Shown here: positions 11,771 through 35,087 of the stretch, one piece after another
Numbering within the stretch: position 1 is the first letter of the stretch
Layout: each line of letters starts with the position of its first letter
NCBI RefSeq assembly: GCF_028858725.1
Contig: NC_084767.1
Coordinates: 2,965,501 to 3,029,500 of the forward strand
Length of the DNA: 64,000 nucleotides
From: Colius striatus
Taxonomy: Eukaryota; Chordata; Aves; Coliiformes; Coliidae
Reading direction: 5' to 3'
Notes under the pieces: model-generated
Databases searched by the model: none
The model's input: only the letters and a program-made list of their open reading frames with translations
What the model was told of the DNA's origin: nothing
Made by a program: the position numbers and the translations under genes

Positions 11771-11969
11771 CCTCGCGCCGCCGCCGCGGGCCGGGGCCGG
11801 CTCCGGGCGGGGCGGCGGAAGCGCGCGGCGCGGGGCGGGCCGGAAGTGCGCGGCGCGGGGCGGCGCGGCGCGCGGCGCTGCGGGACGGGACGAGGCCGCA
11901 TGGCGGCCGCCCATCAGGCGCGGGCCGGAGCGGGCGCGGCGGCGCGGCCCTGAGCGGCGGCGGCGGCCC
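11771..11969. promoter_or_regulatory. Bidirectional CpG promoter between RAB24 and PRELID1
   Basis: Only 199 bases separate the two divergent start codons, and the interval is almost entirely G+C with dense CpG. An ETS/GABP-type site CCGGAAGTG lies at 11840-11848, a frequent element of TATA-less bidirectional promoters. No TATA box is present. RAB24 and PRELID1 are also head-to-head neighbours in human. Confidence 0.8.
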
Positions 11970-13499
11970 ATGGGGAAGTACTGCGCCAGCCTGGGCGTCC
12001 TCAAGGGGCCCTGGGACCAGGTCTTCGCCGCCTTCTGGCAGCGCTACCCCAACCCCTACAGGTGCGGCCCGCCGCCCGGCCCCGCGCACCGGCCCAGCTG
12101 CGGGCTGGCGGTGTCGCGGCTCTGCGCTTCGTGTCCCCTCCGCAGCCCTTTGCCTGCTCCCTCCCCTCCCGTCTCCTGGGATACACCGCAGGGGCAGCTG
12201 GCTCCCCATCTCCCTCCTCGCCCTCCTTTCCCCACGGTGGCGCCGGTAGCTTCCAGCCCTGGCCGCTGGCCACGAGCGGGACCTGATATTTTCCTCTTCC
12301 TGCCCCCTTTAGCAAACATGTCCTGACCGAAGACATCGTGCACCGGGAGGTGACGGCGGACCACAAGCTGCTCTCCCGGCGCCTCCTGACCAAGACCAAC
12401 CGCATGCCCCGCTGGGCAGAGCGCTTCTTCCCAGCCAACGTCGCCCACTCCGTCTACATCCTGGAGGACTCTATCGTGGACCCCAAGAACCGAACCATGA
12501 CCACGTTCACCTGGAACATCAACCACGCGCGCCTGATGGTAGGTGCTGGCGGGTGGGTGGGCGGCAGCGCTGGGCAGTGCCCACAGACAGCTTGTGCCTT
12601 GTGCAGGTGGTGGAGGAGCGCTGCGTGTACCAGGTGAACCCAGAGAACAGCAACTGGACCGAGGTCAAGCGGGAAGCCTGGGTCTCTTCCAGCCTCTTTG
12701 GCGTCTCGCGGGCCATTCAGGTGAGTGCTGCCACCTGCCCCGGCACCACCGTCAGCCCCCTCTGCTTTGGAGAGGACCTAAAGCTGCTGCCCTCCGCTCT
12801 ACTCCTTTCCTCTCCTGCTTTTTTCTGCCCTTTCCCCTCATCCTCGTGAGCTCCCAGGAGCCCACCAAATGTTTGGGACCTGGCAAACTGAGACAAAGCC
12901 CCGGAGGCTCTGTGTGGCCAGGGATCTGGGCTTGCCCTTTCACGGACCTTTCCCTCGCAGGAGTTTGGTCTGGCCAGGTTCAAAAGCAACGTGACCAAGA
13001 GCACTAAGGGATTTGAATATGTGCTAGCAAGAATGCAAGGTGAGCACCCTGGGGCGGGCTGTGAACTGTTCAGACTGTGACGTCCTCGTCCTTTGCCCCC
13101 ATGTGCTGGCACAGGCCCATCTTGTGCAGCAGCCCGGCAGGGCTGGAGTGCGGCGGGAGGAGGCCGTGACGCGGCTGCAGTCACGTGGCAGTGGTTGCAC
13201 TTGGTGCCGTGCCCCGCCGCACACAGCTTCCCGCTGCCTGCGGAAGGCGGCGAGGTGCCACAGCCGGTCGGGCTTGTGCCAGCCTGTGCTGGGGCAGCGC
13301 TGCTGGTGCCTGCTGGGGCTGGGTTAAACTTGCTGGGTTAACTAACAGTTGCCGTTTTACAGGAGAAGCTCCGTCCAAAACACTGGTGGAAACGGCCAAG
13401 GAAGCGACCGAGAAAGCCAAGGAGACAGCTCTGGCTGCTACGGAGAAAGCCAAGGACCTGGCAAGCAAGGCAGCCACCAAGAAGAAGCAGTACGTGTGA
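11970..13499 (+). CDS. PRELID1: PRELID1, mitochondrial phosphatidic-acid transfer protein (5 exons, 215 aa)
   Basis: PRELID1 works with TRIAP1 in the mitochondrial intermembrane space to move phosphatidic acid to the inner membrane for cardiolipin synthesis. Exons: 11970-12061, 12313-12538, 12607-12720, 12961-13039, 13363-13499. The PRELI/MSF1 domain spans about residues 1-170 and keeps [17 protein letters not shown], the [13 protein letters not shown] motif, the [10 protein letters not shown] strand and [11 protein letters not shown]. The C-terminus holds the vertebrate LEA-like repeat ([16 protein letters not shown]) and ends KKKQYV. Human has 219 residues, with a longer Gln run at the end. 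The first ATG of the shared promoter transcript is used. An ATTAAA signal follows at 13608. Confidence 0.97.
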
Positions 13500-13607
13500 G
13501 GGGCTGGGCCAGAACAGAGAGGAGCCTCCTTAGATTTTACATTTTTAAGCAAACTGTACAAGTCTGACAATCAGCTGCTGTTAGACCATTTCTGAGATGT
13601 AATTATC

Positions 13608-13613
13608 ATTAAA
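13608..13613 (+). terminator. PRELID1: PRELID1 poly(A) signal ATTAAA
   Basis: Common variant hexamer 109 bases after the stop. It faces the convergent MXD3 3' end about 140 bases away. Confidence 0.7.
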
Positions 13614-13754
13614 GAATCTCCTCCCACCTCTGATTTGGCTGGGGTTGGCCAGGCTAGAGAAGAGCCCAGTGCCACCCGCTGCTCTGGGGGTCCGGCCCGC
13701 TGCTGGAGGTCTGGGTTTGCAGGCAGGACACAGATGGGGATTTCACCAAGTGCC

Positions 13755-13760
13755 TTTACT
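13755..13760 (-). terminator. MXD3: Candidate MXD3 poly(A) signal (AGTAAA on minus strand)
   Basis: TTTACT on the plus strand, about 410 bases beyond the MXD3 stop. No AATAAA or ATTAAA was seen closer, so this variant is the best candidate. Confidence 0.4.
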
Positions 13761-14168
13761 AGGATAGTGTTGAGTATGTACAAAAGAAGAGGGAGGCAGC
13801 TGCGGGAGCATGAAGGCAGGTTGCTTAATGTACTTGTTTCCCCTTCCTGGCTTTCCAGGGATGTGTGTGCTGGGGTTGGTGCTGCCCCACATCCGTGTTG
13901 GGCAGCCCCCCAGCCTGCCTAGCAGGAGGCAGGGTGTCCCTGTGACAGCCAGGCCCTCTTCCATCAGCTCTTGCAGTGCATTCCAGGTGCCACAGTGCCG
14001 TGCCAGCACTCTGGCCGGTGCTGCTCAGCAGCCCAGCTACCCAGGGGCCCAGTGGAGGGGCCAAAGCTGGGTGCTTGCCCCTTGCCCAATAGCCACGATG
14101 AGGCTGGTGGAGGCTGCGACAGGCAGGGAGGAGGAAGGCAGGCAGTGCAGGGAAGGCAGTGGGTGCCA

Positions 14169-15202
14169 TCAAGCTGCAGGGCCGCGGGGGTTGGAGTAGC
14201 TGTGGTCCCTCCCGGTGCTGAAGCCAAAGTCCCCACCGAACACCACACCATCCACCTCTATCTCAGCATCCTCTGGGCACCAACAGGGAAGCTGGGTCAG
14301 GCCCTTAAAGCCTCCACCATTCCCTTTCCACCCTCCATTCCCCTCGCTCACCTCCCTCTGAGGGTTCTGACAGCTGGGATGAGTCCAGGCTGTCTGCCCG
14401 TGGCCGCTCCCCACTGGTGGGTGAGAACAGATGCTCCAGCCGCCGGCGCAGGTTCTGCTGCTGGTTCCGCAGCTGGTCCTTGGCCTTCCGTGCCCTCAGC
14501 TCCTGCTCCTCCAGCCTCTGCAGGGATACGGTGACCCAGAGTGGGGGGAATCGGCAGCCCTGTTGCCACTCAGGGCCTTGTGGATAGGGGGAGCCCAAGC
14601 TGAGCAGCCCTGTCGCTGCTCACTCAGGGCCCTCCGGACACAGCTGGAAGGCCCCGAGCAGTGGCAGTCGACCCCCTTCCTCACCTGGATGTGAAGCCGA
14701 GCACGGTGCAGGAGGCTCAGCATAGTGGAACGGGATGACCCCGCACCCAGGGGCACCTGCTGCTGCAACCGCTCCAGGCAGCACCGGAGCCGGGCTCTCC
14801 TGCAGCCAGATGGGGAACGGCACAGTGGTCAGCCTCGGGGAGTTGAGGGGGTGGGGGAGATGACAGCCATAGGCACCCCCGTGCCACACACACCGCTCCC
14901 CGGTACCTGTGCTTCTCCAGCGCGTTGTGCACTGACCTGCGGGAGAAACCCACCGCCGGAGATGGAAACCTACCGTACCGGCTGTTGCCACCGCCTGCTC
15001 TCCCCCTCCACCCGCACAGTCCCGCCGCTCACCTGACGCTGCCCACGGCGCGGCGGGACCGCGCGGGGCACAGCGAGGCGTAACCGTGCTCGGCCTCGGC
15101 CGGGCCCGGCAGAGAGCAGGCGCCGGCGGCCCCGCGCTCCCGCCGCTCCAGGAACTCGGCCGCCCGCAGCAGCACCTGGATGCTGGTGGCCGCCGGCTCC
15201 AT
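14169..15202 (-). CDS. MXD3: MXD3, MAX dimerisation protein 3 (MAD3), bHLH-zipper repressor (5 exons, 194 aa)
   Basis: MXD3 pairs with MAX on E-boxes and recruits SIN3 repressors. It is the MAD-family member expressed in S phase. Exons on the minus strand: 15033-15202, 14907-14936, 14685-14799, 14352-14517, 14169-14272. The N-terminus has the SIN3-interaction helix ([15 protein letters not shown], residues 8-22). The basic helix-loop-helix runs from [21 protein letters not shown] through [15 protein letters not shown], and the zipper follows ([16 protein letters not shown]). The acidic tail [11 protein letters not shown] and DHSYS match human. The 30-nt second exon encodes the start of the basic region, as in other MAD genes. 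Human has 206 residues. The start is the first ATG and corresponds to human MEP. It converges with PRELID1. Confidence 0.94.
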
Positions 15203-15365
15203 GGCTGTCGGGGGGGAGCCGACGGGCACGGGGGGCGGGCACAGAGCGGCGAGCCGCCCGCTCGTTGGCTGCCGGGCGCCCCGCGGCCATGACGTCGGCG
15301 CGGCGGGGAAACAACTTCGGGCGGGAAAGCGCGTGCTTCAAATTTGAATTGGCGGGAGGGGAAGG
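15203..15365 (-). promoter_or_regulatory. MXD3: MXD3 promoter with E2F, CHR and inverted CCAAT elements
   Basis: Within 165 bases upstream of the start codon there is an E2F-type site GGGCGGGAAA (15319-15328), a palindromic double CHR element TTCAAATTTGAA (15337-15348), ATTGG (CCAAT on the minus strand, 15347-15351) and a second GGCGGGA (15351-15357). This is the usual set for DREAM/MuvB cell-cycle genes and fits known S-phase expression of MXD3. Binding is inferred. Confidence 0.6.
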
Positions 15366-15400
15366 GACGGGGCGGGAGGCGCCCTCCCGCGCGCCGCCGG

Positions 15401-15612
15401 GACACAGCCCCGCCGGGACACAGCCCCGCCGAGCCGCCCCCGCCGAGCCACAGCCACGCCGAGCCACAGCCCCGCCGAGCCTCAGCCCCGCCGAGCCTCA
15501 GCCCCGCCGAGCCACAGCCCCGCCGAGCCTCAGCCCCGCCGAGCCGCCCCCGCCGAGCCGCCCCCGCCGAGCCGCCCCCGCCGAGCCGCCCCCGCCGAGC
15601 CGCCCCCGCCGC
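15401..15612. repeat. GC-rich tandem repeat upstream of MXD3 (CCCCGCCGAGCC core)
   Basis: About 210 bases of units built on CCCCGCCGAGCC with either CTCAG or ACAG inserts (16 bp) or a plain C-rich spacer (14 bp). The proximal part is the 14-bp unit GAGCCGCCCCCGCC repeated several times. The minus strand carries many G3-5 runs. It sits between the MXD3 promoter and the 3' end of the LST2-like gene. Confidence 0.85.
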
Positions 15613-15844
15613 GCTCCGTGGGCCCCCCGGGCTGCGGCGTGCGGGTGTGTGCGCGGTCACGCAAGTGTGGCCACGTAAGCGGGCGTGCACGCACCCCCCC
15701 CCCCCCACGCCACCCATCCCACTCGGGGCACCCCACTGACCCGCACCCACGCGTGTGTCCGGGCTGCGCACGCACGCGTTCCCCCCAGCCCCGGGCCGGC
15801 CGCGTCCCAGCACCACAGCGCTGAGCCAGGAGGGTTTCAGCTCT

Positions 15845-15850
15845 TTTATT
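15845..15850 (-). terminator. Poly(A) signal of the LST2-like gene (AATAAA on minus strand)
   Basis: TTTATT on the plus strand, about 430 bases past the stop of the FYVE gene and well before MXD3. Confidence 0.75.
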
Positions 15851-16280
15851 AAACGCCACCACCGGGCGGTGGCGGTGGGGAGGGACAGCCTCCGGGCACA
15901 GCACGGGTGGCCCTGGGGCACCCGCTGTCATGGGAGGGCTGTTTGCAGCCCCTCCAGCCAGACCCCGGGGGGGAGACTCTGCCCCGGGGCCCCAACAGCA
16001 GCCAAAGTTCACCTGGAGAGGGAAAAAAAAAGCCACCACAAAGCACATTTCCAGCCGAAGGGCACAGCACGGCAGCACACTCGTCGTGCAGCTCGTCATG
16101 GCTGCAGTGCAGCAGGTGAGGTGGTCCTGCCACCGTGGCGGGAGGGTCCTGCTGCAGTGCCCACCCAGCCCCGAGGGGAGTCGTGGGGCCCTGGAGCTGC
16201 CCAGCAGCCCTGCGGTGGGCCCTTCTCTCCTCACCCAGATCTGCGTCCTCCTGTGGACTCAGATCTGGCTTGTGAGGCTG

Positions 16281-19200
16281 TCACTGGCTGCGGCTGTGCC
16301 GGGGCGTGGGCGAGAGGTGTGTGGTGTAGCAGTGCGTGCAGACACGCACGGGCTTGGGATGGCCATAGTGTGGCAGTGCCGCGGCGTGAGGTGAGCAGCG
16401 GGCACAGAAAATCTGTTGGGAAAGGGCCAGAGCGGGGCTGAGGGGAGCTGAGACCCAGAGGGACCACGAGCACCCCAGCCTGGCCCCCTCCTACCTTCCC
16501 ACAGCTGCGGCAGTGGTGCCTGCGGCGCAGCAGGGTGAAGGGCGAGCGGCAGGCTGAGCACTGGCTGCACGTGCTGTCTGGAACCCACTCGGGCAGGTGA
16601 CGGGTGCCTGCTGGGCAAAGCACGTCAGTAAAAGCCTCCTCCACCCTGTGCCCATCACCAGCCTGGCCCAAGAAACATCCTGCACCTCTGGGTGCTCTGC
16701 TGAGCCAGCCCCAGAAAGGACACAGCGGATATCTCTGTGTGTCTGGGGCTGCCCAAGGCAGCTGGACCCCTCCAAGCAGGATGAGGCAGGATTAGCCCCA
16801 GAGCCGTGGTACCCTGGGCAGCCCCTTACCTGCCCTCCAGAGCCCAGCAGCCTCCCTGGGGCTGGAGCACAGTGGGCAATCAGCCACGCGAGGAGAGTTT
16901 GCCACACACAGGTCACCATCCTCTTCCTCTACAGGGACAAAGGCTGCGGTGGTCCAGCCAAACCAGGGCTGGGCTCCGCCTTGCAGGACTGGGCACTGTG
17001 ACCATGCCACCCCAGCACCTGGGTGACAGGGCAGAGAGGAGTCTCCCATGCTCGGGGTTACTCACGGCTGGCACCCGGCTCCTCCGAGGGCTCTGCCTGG
17101 GAGGCGACGATCTTGAAGACCGTTTTCAAGATGCCCCGCAAGTCGCTGGCAAAGTTGGTCTGGAGCTGATCGGCCACCCCTGGCACCGGGAGGACTGGGG
17201 GTCAGGGTGCTGAAAGGAGGGTCAGGGTGCTGGGAGGTGGCAAGGGGAGTCACTCACCTGAGATGCAGACAAAGAGAGTGTGCAGCATGTCCTTGGTGCT
17301 GCTGTAGCGGGAGCGCAGCTCGGAGCAGTGGGCAGCTGGGGTGGCATCGAGCCCCGTCCCCGGGCTGCTGCTGGGGGGCTGGGAGCTGCACAGGGAGGAG
17401 GTGGCAGTTACTACAGGGGTGGTGGCACAAAAAAATAACCCATCCCAGCACCCAGGGATGTGACATCTTGGCCCCTCTCCCTTCCTGCCACACACCTCCG
17501 TCGCCAGTCGGTGCCTGGGTCATCCACCATGCTGGGGGTTTCCAGCCGTGTCGTGCAGGTGGGGGGCGGTGGGGTGGTGTGGGGCACCTCCAGGAGACTC
17601 CAGTGGGCATGGGGGTCTGCTCCTTGCACGGCTGCTCCCCAAACTGGGGGGGTGGCTGGAGCACAGGGGTCCTCCAGTTCGGCTGTGCACAGGCTCCTCT
17701 CCAGCAGGCAGAGCTCCTCCACCGACAGCACCTGCAGCAGGTCCCTGCGCAAAGGGACGGTGTCAGCCCCCCAGCACAGCCCCACTGCTGCCCCATGGCC
17801 CCATCCGCTGGCACCTATTGCCCCCTGCCACGTACCTGATCTTCTTCAGGAGGTTGTAGAAGGGGCTGAAGACCCGGGACATCTGCTCAGGGCTCTGCTC
17901 CAGGTTGAGGGGACCCTCGGGGTAGATGAGGAGGCCGCTGCAAGTGCGCAGAGCCCAACTCATTTAGGGAAGTTGCCCAGGACCCCAACTCCTCAGGGGA
18001 AGAAGGGGATGCTATGGGGCAGCCGCTCCTGGTCATTCCCATCACCAGGAGGCTGCACCCACCTGATAATGGCCAAGCGAGGGATGGTGAACATCAGCAG
18101 CGGTTCGTAGCCATCGATCATCTCCTGGGTCAGGTAGCCCAGGCGCAGGGCTCTGAGGCCGGAGAAAACCCTTACAGTGGTGCCAAGCCCTGGCACACTG
18201 CCCCGTCCCCAAGGCTCGAGTCCCTGCCACCCCCTGCCTGGCACACCTCACCTCTCCACTGTCTCACAGAAGAGCACGATGATCTCCTGCTGCCTGTAAA
18301 TCTCCTCGGGAGACTTCACTGCCACCAGCGAGGACACGTAGCTGGAGAGAAGGGGGGACTGTGAGGCTCCTCCGGCTCTAGCACAGCCCCCCCAACCCCA
18401 GCACCCAACCCTGGCCCCCACCTCAGCTCAAACTCTGCAAAGAGCCGGTCGAACTGGACAAGCACAGCCCGGACAGGCTCCGGGTAAGAGCTGGGCTGGC
18501 TCAGGCTCTGCTCCCGCAGCACCATCCGCACCAGCTCCAGGCTGCACAGCAGCTCCCTGGCCTGGGGTCGCAGCTGTGTCCCTTCTGCCTCTTCCACCTC
18601 CAGGAAGGTCCCAGCCAGAAGACACTGCCAGGACCAGGGGTAGCTGTCAGGAGCAATGCAGCCCCTACCCCAGGCTCAGCTTGTGATGAGGCGCGCTGTG
18701 CTGGCCGGTGCCCATCGCTCCCCGGCCAGGGGGAGCCGGACCCCATTGCCTGCTCTGGGGAAGCATCCCTGGGCTCACCTCAGCTGCAAACAACATGTGG
18801 TTCCCTAGGTTGTCCACTAAGAGCTCCTCAGGGAACTTAACCAGGTAGTCACGGCTGTGCCGCTGTGTGGGGATGCACTCCTCCATGATCTGCTCCAAGA
18901 CTGCCAGCAGATGAGCCTGAGGAGGGCAGAGGCGTCACCCGCAGCCAGTCGGGGGTCTGGGGGGTCATAGCGGGGCCCAGACCACCCCTGTACCTGGCTG
19001 AGGTGGAGCTGGTTGAGGAGCACCAGGTACTGCTGCGGGTCCAGCTCGGCGTCCAGCCCGTTGATCTCAGCCACCACCCGCGTCACCCTCTCGTCGGCAA
19101 AGAAGAACTGGGAGAGCAGGCGGGTGTCCGAGCGCTGCAGGGAGAGCAGAGGGGCGATGGTGGGAGCACCCCGTGGCTCAGGGCACAGGGGATCCCTGCA

Positions 19201-19866
19201 GCCAGGCAGGTCGGGCGCTGCTGGGGATTTCGTTCCCGTGGGGCAGACCCATTCCATGAATGCCCATTCGGGCAGGTACACGGGATGCCCATGGCGGCTC
19301 CGTCTCGGCCGGGCTGTGCCAGGGGCGAGCAGCGAGGCAGGCGGCACCCGGCCGGGCCCTCCTGGGGAGCGCCGCCGTCCCCACCCACCCGCGCCTCAGT
19401 TTCCCCAGGGGCAGAGCAGGATGAACAAGCTCGGCCGCATCCCGGCAGCGTGGGCACGGAGCTGTGCGCGGCTGTAAACACCGGCCCGGGGGAAAGGTCC
19501 GCGGGGAGTCGCGGGCAGTCCGGAGGGACGGACGCTCCTCGCCCCATCTGTCCCGCAGACCCCCGGCGGTGCCGGAGGGGCATGGAGGGGGCCGGAGGCG
19601 GATCTCCTAGCCCCAGGACCAGGCGGCGCCGGGACAGGCGCTGAGCTGCCCGGTCCTGCCCGCCGCCGCCCGCCCCTGCTCCCGCCGCACCTCCAGCCCC
19701 GGGGCCGGGCACCGCTTCCTCCTCCCGCTCCGCTCCGCCCCGGCCGCCCCCCCGCCCGGTACCGGCGGAGCCGTCGGGCAGCCCCGCCGGGGCGGCCCCG
19801 GTGAGCCCCCCGCCCCGCGTTCACCTTGGGCCGGCGCAGCCATCGGCGCAGCGCGGCGGGCAGCAT
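16281..19866 (-). CDS. ZFYVE28/LST2-like FYVE-domain protein (13 exons, 546 aa); probable ohnologue of ZFYVE28
   Basis: The only close family I recognise is LST2 (ZFYVE28), an endosomal negative regulator of EGF-receptor signalling. Exons on the minus strand: 19825-19866, 18994-19134, 18779-18916, 18422-18624, 18252-18341, 18063-18152, 17836-17937, 17496-17744, 17258-17385, 17066-17179, 16830-16928, 16495-16607, 16281-16412. All junctions are GT/AG and the frame is open throughout. The N-terminal half matches LST2 block by block: [71 protein letters not shown]. Next come [23 protein letters not shown] and a full C-terminal FYVE finger (about residues 470-540) with [15 protein letters not shown] and RVCTHC. 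Human ZFYVE28 has about 887 residues; the disordered middle is much shorter here. Neighbours MXD3 and FAM193B mirror MXD4 and FAM193A beside ZFYVE28 at 4p16, so this is a paralogue, not ZFYVE28 itself. Confidence 0.9.
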
Positions 19867-21819
19867 GGCGAGTCCCGCAGCTCTGCCGCCCCGGCTCCCC
19901 GCGCCCGCCGCTCCCGACGGGGCGGGTCGGCACCGGGCACCGCCCGGGGGCGGGTCGGGGAGGTGTCGGCCCAGCCCCAGGCACCGGGACGACCGGCGGA
20001 CCGTCCCACTTCCCCCGCACCGCACCGCGGCCGGGACCCGGGGCTTTCTCGCTGCCGGGTGGCCGGAGGCGGCCGCCGCTTGACGGACCGGTTTCCCGGA
20101 GCGGGACCCCGTGGGGCGGCTCGTCACCACCCCGGCTCCGCCTCCCTTTGCCGAGCCCCGGTCTCGGTTCCTGGGTCCGATTCCCGACCCCAACACCCAG
20201 TTCTCCCCCTCCCGGTGCCCAGGCTCTCCCGGTTCCCGGTTCTTGGCTCCCTGTTCCCCTCTCCCCTCAGCCTCATCTTTACCAACACGGGGACACCCCA
20301 CAGATACGGCCCCACAGCCCCCTCTGTAGCTGAGCATCCCTGGGCTGGTGGGGGGTCACCAGGGGGAAGGCACCTGCTGTCTGCTAGCCAGGGTATGGGG
20401 CACAGAGCAGGGTGCTGCAGGGGCAGGGGGACAAAGCAGCCCCTCCGTGGGAACAGAAGGGGACAAGTGGCCAAAGAGACGCCCCGAGGGGTTCTTGGGG
20501 CACTGGCCACAACGATCTGTGCCACAGGAGGCATTTGCTCCTGTACCATGTTGAGTCTGGCACTGCTGGCCACAGGATGTGGGTGTCAGTAATTCAGGCG
20601 GCTGAAAGCCTAATGGGGTGGATTCACAGGTAAAAAATCCACTGAGAAGGATTAGACAAACACAGTGGCACCTCCTCGGCTTGAGGAAGTCCCTGAGTCA
20701 CGGTGGCCCTGCGGCACTTGGGCTGAGCTGGCGGGGAGCAGGGCTGGCCTGCCGCTGGGGTTCTGTGTGTGCCCGTGGGCTCTGGCTCCGGTTTTACCCG
20801 GGCAGTGTGTCCTGCCTCTCATGGCTGGGAGTCCCTGTGTACACAGAGCCTGGAGCTTTGCCTGTCCCGTGGCTGCAGGCAGTGCTACCAAGGCGTTTGG
20901 AGGGGCACAGCAGGCTCTCCTTTGCGGCTGAGTGCTCCATGCATCCCCATACCAATGACACCACACTGTCCCACCTCGGCAGCTCTGATAAGGTGAGGCA
21001 CTGAGCAAGGTGCAGCCTCACCCATGCCGATGCCACGATGGGATGCTTGTGCGACGTGTGGCACCGAGTCTGGCAGGGAGGCGAGGGGCTGAGTTAGCCC
21101 CCAGCTCTCTTGGGCAGGCATTCCAGGGCTGCTGGACCTGGTGTCCCGGGACTCACAGAGTGGCAGCAGACCCTGATGGGCAGCCTGCCATTAGGCAGCA
21201 GCAGGAGGACAGTGGACTTTGAGCATGGAGACAGGGCACGGAGGGGCTGGAAACCCACAGGAGCACCCTGGGGTCCGGCAGCTGTCACAGCACGCTGCGC
21301 AGCCGCCATGGGCTGGCGATGCCTGTGTGCCGGACAGGAGTGCGTGGCAGCTGCGCCCCGCATGCGGCAGCATGTCAGGAGCCGAGGACGCTGCAGTGCT
21401 GGGATGCCCCCAGGGTACCGTGGGACGGGGCGCAGAGGAGCCCACCCACGCGCGCATTGTCGGGTATTGCACCACCGGGAAGGCCGGTCAGTGTGCGGGG
21501 CGCCGCTCACGCTTAACGCTGTGACGGGCCCGGGGTGCGGGGCAGCGGCGCCTGGGACGCGCCGACGGCTCCGCCGCTGCTGAGGTGCGGCGGGCGCGGG
21601 GTAGACGGGGTGCGGCGTGTGTGCCGCGGCACCGCCACCTCCCCCCGCCAGGCGGCGCGCTGCCTGTCTTCGCTGCCCTTCCGCAACATGGCGGCAGCGG
21701 CTTCACGTCTCTGAGCCTTCCCGCCCTCCCCCCCCCCCCGCTCCGGGCAGGGGCCGGACGGGCCGCGCCGCCATATTGGCTGTTGTCCTGGCTGCGGCGG
21801 GCGGCGGGTCGCGCTCGCC
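19867..21819. other. Intergenic region between divergent LST2-like gene and FAM193B
   Basis: About 1.95 kb. The ends are CpG-rich (about 19.4-20.15 kb and 21.45-21.82 kb) and look like the two promoters. The middle (20.15-21.4 kb) is less CpG-dense. I recognise no gene, RNA or transposable element in it. Open frames here are short, with no homology I recognise. Confidence 0.6.
21685..21779. promoter_or_regulatory. FAM193B: FAM193B promoter with two opposed YY1-type sites and an inverted CCAAT box
   Basis: AACATGGCGGC (21685-21695) and its inverted counterpart GCCGCCATATT (21767-21777) both fit the YY1 consensus AAnATGGCGGC and lie 40-135 bases before the start codon. ATTGG at 21774-21778 is a reverse CCAAT box overlapping the second site. 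The setting is a CpG island without TATA. Confidence 0.6.
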
Positions 21820-29335
<7,516 letters not shown>

Positions 29336-29591
29336 GGCGGGGGGTGGATGGCTGCCCCCCGCCCCACGGCCGCTCGCCTCTCCTCACTGTGCCCCTCACC
29401 CCCCAACGGGCCCCCCGCCGCGCCTCGGTGGGGTCCCCTCCTCCGCGGGGGGCCCCGGTGCTCCCCCCATCCCGCTCCTGCCCGCGCCCCGCCCCTCCTC
29501 CGCCCCGTCCCCGTGGGGTGACCCCGGCCGAACCGCCCCCCCTCCCGGGCTCCCGGCTCCCTGCGCCGCGGGGAGGGACCGCGCGGGACCC

Positions 29592-29597
29592 AATAAA
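29592..29597 (+). terminator. FAM193B: FAM193B poly(A) signal AATAAA
   Basis: 257 bases after the stop, followed by a T-rich stretch. Only about 190 bases separate it from the DDX41 start codon, so the two genes are packed tail to head. Confidence 0.9.
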
Positions 29598-29726
29598 AGA
29601 CTTTTTAATTTTTTATTTTATGTAACCCCGCCGCCTGCTGCTTTGTGCCGCGCCGCTCGCTGCCGACGGAAGTTTGGCCGCCGAGGCGACCCGTCGGGTG
29701 CGCGCCCCCGGGGGGCGTGGCCACGC

Positions 29727-29756
29727 GTTGCCAGGCGACGGGCACCGGCACTTCCG
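29727..29756. promoter_or_regulatory. DDX41: DDX41 promoter: X-box-like palindrome and ETS site
   Basis: GTTGCCAGGCGAC (29727-29739) is close to the RFX X-box palindrome, and CACTTCCG (29749-29756) is a reverse ETS/GABP site. Both lie within 65 bases of the DDX41 start in a CpG-dense, TATA-less stretch. Confidence 0.5.
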
Positions 29757-29788
29757 TGTTCCGGGACGCGCCGGGGGGAGGCCGCGCC

Positions 29789-35087
<5,299 letters not shown>

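Noticed and set aside
14620-15921. Open frame of about 430 codons on the minus strand across MXD3 exons and the GC repeat
   Set aside because: It reads through MXD3 introns in the wrong frame and through the GC minisatellite. The real exons splice in another frame to a complete bHLH-zipper protein.
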